10,445 bases of DNA from Verrucomicrobiota bacterium. Its GTDB lineage: Bacteria > Verrucomicrobiota > Verrucomicrobiia > Limisphaerales > J093. The notes beneath the pieces are model-generated. The model was not told where the DNA came from, did no database searches, and worked only from the letters and a program-made list of their open reading frames with translations. Below are positions 6,447 through 10,445 of the stretch, in pieces; position 1 is the first letter of the stretch; each line of letters starts with the position of its first letter. Location of the stretch: NCBI GenBank assembly GCA_029907285.1, contig JARYMD010000132.1:1-10445 (forward strand), in the 5' to 3' direction. Made by a program: the position numbers and the translations under genes.

Positions 6447-7890
6447 ATGCCGATGCCTTATTGCCCTATGAGAACCTCGATTCGCGTGTCAGCGTTGTTT
6501 GTGGCTCTGCAACTCCTGTTCGCGCCTCATCTCTGGAGCGCTGCGCTTGCCAGTTCGCAGGAAGCCTGTCTCAAGAAGGCACACCGCCGAGAGAAGAACG
6601 GATGGATATACCTCCACGTGGAAGGGGAGCCGTCGGAACGCGGTTTCCAACACGGCTATTTGCTGGCCAGGGAGATTGCGGAGGGCATCCGCCGGAACAA
6701 GGTGGCTTGGGAGTACGAGAGCGGAATGGATTGGGCCTGGTTGGTGCAGAAAGCTGACACCTTGTTTGCCGGAAAAATCGACGAGGAAAACACGGCCGAG
6801 CTTGACGGGATCGTTGCAGGGCTTAACGCGGCTGGCCTCCACGTCTCGCGGGCTGAACTCATCGCCTACAACGCATGGATTGAGCTGGTGGCGTACTGGT
6901 GGCCGGGCGAGTTCAAGAAGCTCAAGGAGGGCGCAATCGCGCCTCCGGTTCGTCAGTCATGCAGTGCCTTTGTCGCTGCGGGCAAGGCAACGCGCGACGG
7001 TGGCGTGGTGCTCGGCCACAACACGATGGCGGGTTACCATGAGGCGCTTCCGAACGTGATTCTCGATGTGGTGCCGCGTCAGGGCCACCGCATTCTCATG
7101 CAAACCTGGCCCGGGTGGATTCACAGCGGCACCGACTTTTTCATGACAGATGCAGGACTTGTCGGTGCCGAAACCACCATCGGCGGTTTCGAGGCCTTCG
7201 ATCCGTCAGGGATTCCCGAATTCGTCCGCATGCGGCGAGCCACTCAGGACGCGGATTCGATTGACGCCTGGTGCGACATCATGCGCCGCGGCAACAACGG
7301 CGGTTATGCGAACGCCTGGCTCCTGGGCGACATCCGGTCCGGCGAGATTGCCCGTCTCGAACTCGGCCTCAAACATGTCGCCTTCGAAAAAAAAGCGCGA
7401 TGGCTTTTTCGTCGGGTCCAATGTGGCCGAGGACATCAAATTGCTGCGCTTCGAGACCAACGAGCGCGAAACGGACATTCGCATGTCCAACGTCGCGCGG
7501 CGTGTGCGATGGAAAGAGCTTATGGCCCGGTACAGCGGGCGTGTCGATGTCGAACTCGCCAAGCGATTCGAGGCTGATCACTACGATCCCTGCCTCCGCA
7601 ACGACCGGCCTGGCAGCCGTTCCTTGTGTGGCCATTTCGAGCTCGATCCAAGCCCGGCGGGCGGGTGGCCCGGCGCACCGTTTGCCCCCTGCGGAACGCT
7701 GGACGGGAAAGTGGTGGACACAACACTGGCGAGGCAGATGAGTCTGGCGGCGCGGTGGGGGTCGGCTTGCGGCCGGGCCTTCAATGCCGAGCAATTCCTG
7801 AGCCGGCACCCGCAGTTCGACTGGATGCAGGGCATCCTGCAGAGCCGCCCATCACAGCCCTGGACGCTGTTCCGCGCCGGTGCCGACTAA
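6447..7890 (+). pseudogene. Secreted C45/phospholipase-B-like Ntn hydrolase, frameshifted
   Basis: C45-type proteins are N-terminal-nucleophile amidohydrolases or acyltransferases that mature by self-cleavage before a Cys. The start at 6447 has GAAGG eight bases upstream; ATG 6468 (MRTSIRVS) is an alternative. Either gives a signal peptide ending near WSAALA, so export is expected. Visible features are GEPSERGFQHGYLLAREI, a likely nucleophile Cys172 in RQSCSAFVA, GGVVLGHNTM, GLVGAETTIGG, and NNGGYANAWLLGD, which resembles the N-S-G-x-x-x-x-Q-W motif of phospholipase-B-like enzymes. The frame breaks at eight A (7387-7394). The first frame then runs about 60 unrelated residues to a stop at 7577. 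The protein resumes one frame over (KRDGFFVGSNVAEDIKLLRF) and continues to TAA at 7890. Removing one A gives a continuous 480-residue protein. Substrate unknown. Confidence 0.85.
7387..7394 (+). other. Poly-A tract at the frame change of the C45 hydrolase
   Basis: Eight A residues between GAA-side codon 314 and AAGCGC. The upstream frame reads GAA AAA AAA GCG, while the conserved downstream sequence needs AAG CGC GAT, so the tract is one A too long (or two short). This is a classical site for replication, sequencing or transcriptional slippage. Confidence 0.85.
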
Positions 7891-8166
7891 GGGCTTGCTC
7901 GGCCCTTCACGCGCGATGCAGTCACGGCCGAAGCAACCAAGTGCCGGTTCTGTGGCGAATGCCTTGAACCTCGAACGGGCAACGAACCCGCCCAGCCTAC
8001 CACAGGGCAAACACCGCTCGGTTATGCGGTGGGGACCGAGACGAAAGTGTTCTTCGAAAGCAACCTGTCGAAAACAAACCTCCTCGGCCCGACAATCACA
8101 ACGATGTTCTGGATTGCGGTTGGGGCCTTGATTGGCATCGCCGGCTCCAAGGCTCAGACTTCCTGA
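7891..8166 (+). pseudogene. 5'-truncated zinc-ribbon membrane protein fragment
   Basis: Directly after the C45 stop the same frame stays open to a TGA at 8164-8166 but contains no start codon before its recognisable part. It reads DAVTAEATKCRFCGECLEPR, the second half of the double Cys-pair zinc ribbon seen in many bacterial membrane proteins (usual form C-x-x-C-A-E-x-I-x-x-x-A-x-K-C-R-F/Y-C-G-E), then a Thr/Pro/Gln linker, ETKVFFESNLSKTNLLGPTI and a hydrophobic segment TMFWIAVGALIGIAGSK. The first Cys pair and initiation codon are missing. It looks like a gene whose 5' end was lost, and perhaps also its 3' end, since proteins of this type often continue with a PH-like domain. It is probably not translated as such. 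Confidence 0.55.
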
Positions 8167-8383
8167 TCCCGCCGCACAGAGACCCTCTAACCGGGATTTG
8201 GGCTGATGCCATTTTGCAACACTGGGCCTGATTACCGACAGCTTACGTGTGGACACTTCGTCGTGGTGGATCAGGAAAAGCTGAGCGGTTTTCCCCGGTG
8301 TCACGAGGCCTGAGACTCCGCCGGCTATGATCCAAGTCGAGAACAGCCCTGTGTTTCTATGACAGGTTGGACGTTCGGAAGCG
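8167..8383. other. Convergent intergenic region
   Basis: About 217 bases between the zinc-ribbon fragment and the end of the minus-strand amidohydrolase. No clear terminator hairpin with a T run was seen. A 35-codon + strand frame (8206-8313) with scattered Cys residues has no recognisable family and no good ribosome binding site. Confidence 0.4.
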
Positions 8384-9649
8384 TCATTCGGCCGCGGTCT
8401 TCAGGAATTCCTCGAACGCACCGCCAAGGAGTTGTTTCACGTCGCGCTCGACCTCTGCTGCGGTTGGTTCCCAGCGGGCGGCGGCCATATCGGAGTATTT
8501 GTCCAGAAGCACTTTGGCGAGGACCTTGCGGCTGTGTTCCCATTTGTAGATCAACTGATCAATGACGCGGGCGTCGGAATGTTGTGCGGTGAAGCTTGTG
8601 CCGATCAGTTCGAGCCGCATGCGGGTTATTTCTTCGATCAGCACGGGCACATTTGTAAACCACCAACAGCCGAAGACATGGAGATTGCGGAACTTGCGGG
8701 CGAGCACGCAGAGTTCGTGCTGGTTCTCGCGTGAGAGGACGGTGACAAGGAACCGGTTTTCGGGGTAATTGGCGCAGAGGTGGGCGAGCGTTGAAAGATC
8801 GCTGCGGCCCATGGCGTCGCCTGCGAGTTGGAGGTTCGGGTTGACGGCGCGTTTGACGCCGAGCATGAGCGCGAAAGGCATGTTGAAATCACGGCAGTGT
8901 GGGAGCACAGCACCGCGAATCAGCGCGGCGCAGTCGGAGGTTTCATCGCAGGTGAACTCCGGCGGCAGCGAGACCATCAGGTACCGGGCCTTGATACGAT
9001 GTGACCAGTCGGCGAGGAACCGTCGGATTTCACTGATTGTATGTCTTGAGAAACCCTCACTGACCTCGTATCCCCACTGGCGCAATTTGGAGCCGGCGTA
9101 GGGCCAACTGACGAGGATCGGGTCCACACGGAGCGCGGCCACGAAACGCTCGTCGCGCAGGAATCCTTTTTGCCACGCATTGCGTTCTGCTTCATCGAAA
9201 GGCGAGTTTGTCATGTACACGGTTTGGACGTTTGCCAGTTCAAGGCAACGATTGACGTAGCGTTCCGCGTCCCACTGTGCGAACCATTTGCGGAGTGATG
9301 CGAGGTCGCGTTGTCTGGGATCAAGCCCGAGTCGGTGCAATGTGGTGAGAACCCCGCGGCAAGCCTCGGAAATGGGCGAGTGTTTGACGAACAGTTCATT
9401 CCAAATCATGTCTGCTTGTTCGGTTCTGGTGAGGCGCCAGAAGTCTTCGTATGGCGTTTCAATGCGGCGGAACGCTTCGGCAACCAGGTAATGATAGACC
9501 AGCAACTCGTCGATTCCCCACAACAATAGTCCGCCCATGAGCGGGTCGTACAGGTGTGTGTGGATGTCGATTACCGGTGTGTTCCAGACGACCCTGTCGA
9601 GCAGGGCTGTGAGAGCCGTTCTGCGGAATTCGGTTACCTGCGTGTGCAT
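8384..9649 (-). CDS. Amidohydrolase-superfamily protein, glucuronate/uronate isomerase-like
   Basis: Uronate isomerases (UxaC) interconvert hexuronates and ketohexonates in the cytosol as the first step of glucuronate and galacturonate breakdown. From ATG 9649 the protein has 421 residues, shorter than the ~470 of UxaC. The N-terminal metal motif is clear: VIDIHTHLYD with His30 and His32. Near the C-terminus QHSDARVIDQLIYKWEHSRK resembles the UxaC segment with the catalytic Asp (T-D-S-R ... R-H-x-Y). The middle (YVNRCLELANVQTVYMTNSP, RFVAALRVDPILVSWPYAGS) fits a TIM-barrel. The frame extends to 9715, but that stretch contains a perfect hairpin (9678-9701) and reads as noncoding, so 9649 is preferred. 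It follows the esterase gene on the same strand by about 70 bases. The exact substrate is uncertain because the overall similarity to UxaC appears low. Confidence 0.8.
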   Translation of the reverse strand: MHTQVTEFRRTALTALLDRVVWNTPVIDIHTHLYDPLMGGLLLWGIDELLVYHYLVAEAFRRIETPYEDFWRLTRTEQADMIWNELFVKHSPISEACRGVLTTLHRLGLDPRQRDLASLRKWFAQWDAERYVNRCLELANVQTVYMTNSPFDEAERNAWQKGFLRDERFVAALRVDPILVSWPYAGSKLRQWGYEVSEGFSRHTISEIRRFLADWSHRIKARYLMVSLPPEFTCDETSDCAALIRGAVLPHCRDFNMPFALMLGVKRAVNPNLQLAGDAMGRSDLSTLAHLCANYPENRFLVTVLSRENQHELCVLARKFRNLHVFGCWWFTNVPVLIEEITRMRLELIGTSFTAQHSDARVIDQLIYKWEHSRKVLAKVLLDKYSDMAAARWEPTAAEVERDVKQLLGGAFEEFLKTAAE

Positions 9650-9677
9650 TTGGCTTGCTCTGGTTTGCAACGGGCAA

Positions 9678-9701
9678 CCAGGACCAGCATGTTGGTCCTG
9701 G
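9678..9701 (-). promoter_or_regulatory. Perfect 9-bp hairpin between esterase and amidohydrolase genes
   Basis: CCAGGACCA (9678-9686) and TGGTCCTGG (9693-9701) pair perfectly around a six-base loop. It lies after the esterase stop (9723) and before the amidohydrolase ATG (9649) on the minus strand. No T run follows on that strand, so it is not a standard intrinsic terminator; an mRNA-processing, stabilising or operator role is possible. Its presence argues against the longer start at 9715. Confidence 0.55.
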
Positions 9702-9722
9702 CTCAACAATTGCACGGCTGGT

Positions 9723-10445
9723 TCAGCGCAACGACAGATGCTTTGTCAACCAGTTGGTTGTCTTGCTCCACATCTCCGGGGTATAGACGTGCCCCACGTT
9801 GGGGTAGATGATGCTCTGGAAACTGTTGGGCGCACCGAACAGTTTGTAGAGTTTTGAAACCTTTGACTCGATTATGTGAATTCCGTCCACGGGCGATCCG
9901 GGGTCTTTTTCTCCGCTTTGGAAGAGCAGCGGCCGGGGTGCTGCCATGGCCACCACTGCTTCTGTGTCAAAGTGGTTTAACATGCCCGGTACGAAGTAAT
10001 AGATGCCGTGCTCGCGAAGGCTCTCCGAGGCAATCAGGTTCTGATACCGGGTGAGGCAACAGACGGCGACGCCGGCTTTAGGGCGGTCGTCGAGAGCCAT
10101 CAGCCACCATGTTCTTGTGGCGCCCATGCTGATGCCCGTGACGCCGATGCGGTTGCCGTCAATCTCCGGCCGTGAACGCAAATAATCGAGTGCGATCAAA
10201 TCGTCACGGAGCATCATGCCCCACAAAGTGCGGCCGATCCACAGGTTGAACTTGCTGGCGGACATTTCGCCTGCACCGTCTTTTTCCCGTGGGCCGCCCG
10301 GGCCTTTGCCGTTCCTTTCGCCGAAGCAGCAGGCGTCAACGGCGATGACCGCGAACCCGAGTCTTGCGAGTGCCGGCCCCGGGGGGAAAGGCGTCGCGTT
10401 TGTACCGAACAGCTCTTCTTTACCGACGTTGTAGTGGCCTCCGTG
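9723..10445 (-). CDS. Alpha/beta-hydrolase (acetyl-xylan-esterase/dienelactone-hydrolase type), C-terminal 240 residues
   Basis: The frame runs off the window edge, so the start is missing. Counting from the first complete codon, HGGH at residues 1-4 matches an oxyanion-hole loop, FAVIAVDACCFGERNG is the strand after it, GVTGISMGATRTW holds the nucleophile Ser106 in G-x-S-x-G, QSGEKDPGSPVDG supplies a likely Asp181, and PNVGHVYTPEMW supplies His219. The catalytic triad is therefore complete. The layout resembles large secreted or cytosolic esterases of the acetyl-xylan-esterase-like group, which deacetylate sugars or plant polysaccharides; substrate and location are unknown without the N-terminus. 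An internal ATG at 10265 is not the start, since family sequence continues upstream. It is followed by the uronate-isomerase-like gene, suggesting a shared carbohydrate-breakdown role. Confidence 0.88.
   Translation of the reverse strand, partial: HGGHYNVGKEELFGTNATPFPPGPALARLGFAVIAVDACCFGERNGKGPGGPREKDGAGEMSASKFNLWIGRTLWGMMLRDDLIALDYLRSRPEIDGNRIGVTGISMGATRTWWLMALDDRPKAGVAVCCLTRYQNLIASESLREHGIYYFVPGMLNHFDTEAVVAMAAPRPLLFQSGEKDPGSPVDGIHIIESKVSKLYKLFGAPNSFQSIIYPNVGHVYTPEMWSKTTNWLTKHLSLR

Noticed and set aside
8206..8313. 35-codon frame with several Cys and His residues
   Set aside because: Cys spacing fits no zinc-binding pattern I know, and no ribosome binding site is visible.
8327..8362. Short frame beginning M-I-Q-V-E-N, like the start of ABC-transporter ATPases
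   Set aside because: Only six residues match and it stops after eleven; chance is the simplest explanation.
9650..9715. 22-residue N-terminal extension of the uronate-isomerase-like protein
   Set aside because: It would translate a perfect hairpin, and the protein from ATG 9649 already has a normal lead into the HTH metal motif strand.

Overview
This 10.4 kb chromosomal segment looks like it comes from a member of the Verrucomicrobiota, Pedosphaera/Limisphaerales-like. That assignment is an inference. It rests on the moderately high GC content, the kdsB-pyrG gene pair of a Gram-negative that makes Kdo-LPS, a short-form NfeD plus FloA (bacterial flotillin) operon, long intergenic stretches with GC-rich hairpins and heptamer arrays, and a set of exported or catabolic hydrolases. 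No database search was possible.

Layout on the + strand: the 3' end of kdsB (1-414) is followed by a complete pyrG (475-2085). About 600 bases without a convincing gene follow, with a compact GC-rich double hairpin at 2237-2312. A small minus-strand two-helix membrane protein (2683-2997) faces pyrG. A three-gene + strand operon then runs nfeD-like (3309-3770), floA (3813-4880) and a single-pass, proline-rich membrane protein of unknown function (4902-5690). The next ~500 bases hold an inverted pair of CAACGYT heptamer arrays (5795-5932) and a possible gene remnant.

A second, more eroded region begins with a DUF433 antitoxin-like gene (6185-6409). Its stop codon overlaps a GTG that opens only a nine-codon reading frame, resembling the first strand of the usual partner toxin. 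A signal-peptide-bearing C45/phospholipase-B-like Ntn hydrolase (6447-7890) comes next and is split by a frame change at a run of eight A residues. After it lies a start-less fragment of a zinc-ribbon membrane protein (7891-8166).

On the minus strand are an amidohydrolase-superfamily protein resembling uronate isomerase (8384-9649) and, upstream of it in transcription order, the C-terminal 240 residues of an alpha/beta-hydrolase esterase (9723 to the window end). A perfect 9-bp hairpin separates the two.

How the genes fit together: KdsB supplies CMP-Kdo, which is made from CTP, and PyrG makes CTP, so their pairing is metabolically coherent. NfeD, FloA and the third protein probably act together in membrane microdomain organisation. 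The two minus-strand genes plausibly belong to one carbohydrate or ester catabolic unit. The stretch 5691-8383 looks like a decay-prone accessory zone, with an orphan antitoxin, a frameshifted enzyme, a gene fragment and repeats. I did not see a clearly new defence or mobile system. The most unusual items are the flotillin-operon third gene, the inverted heptamer arrays, the poly-A frameshift and the orphaned antitoxin.
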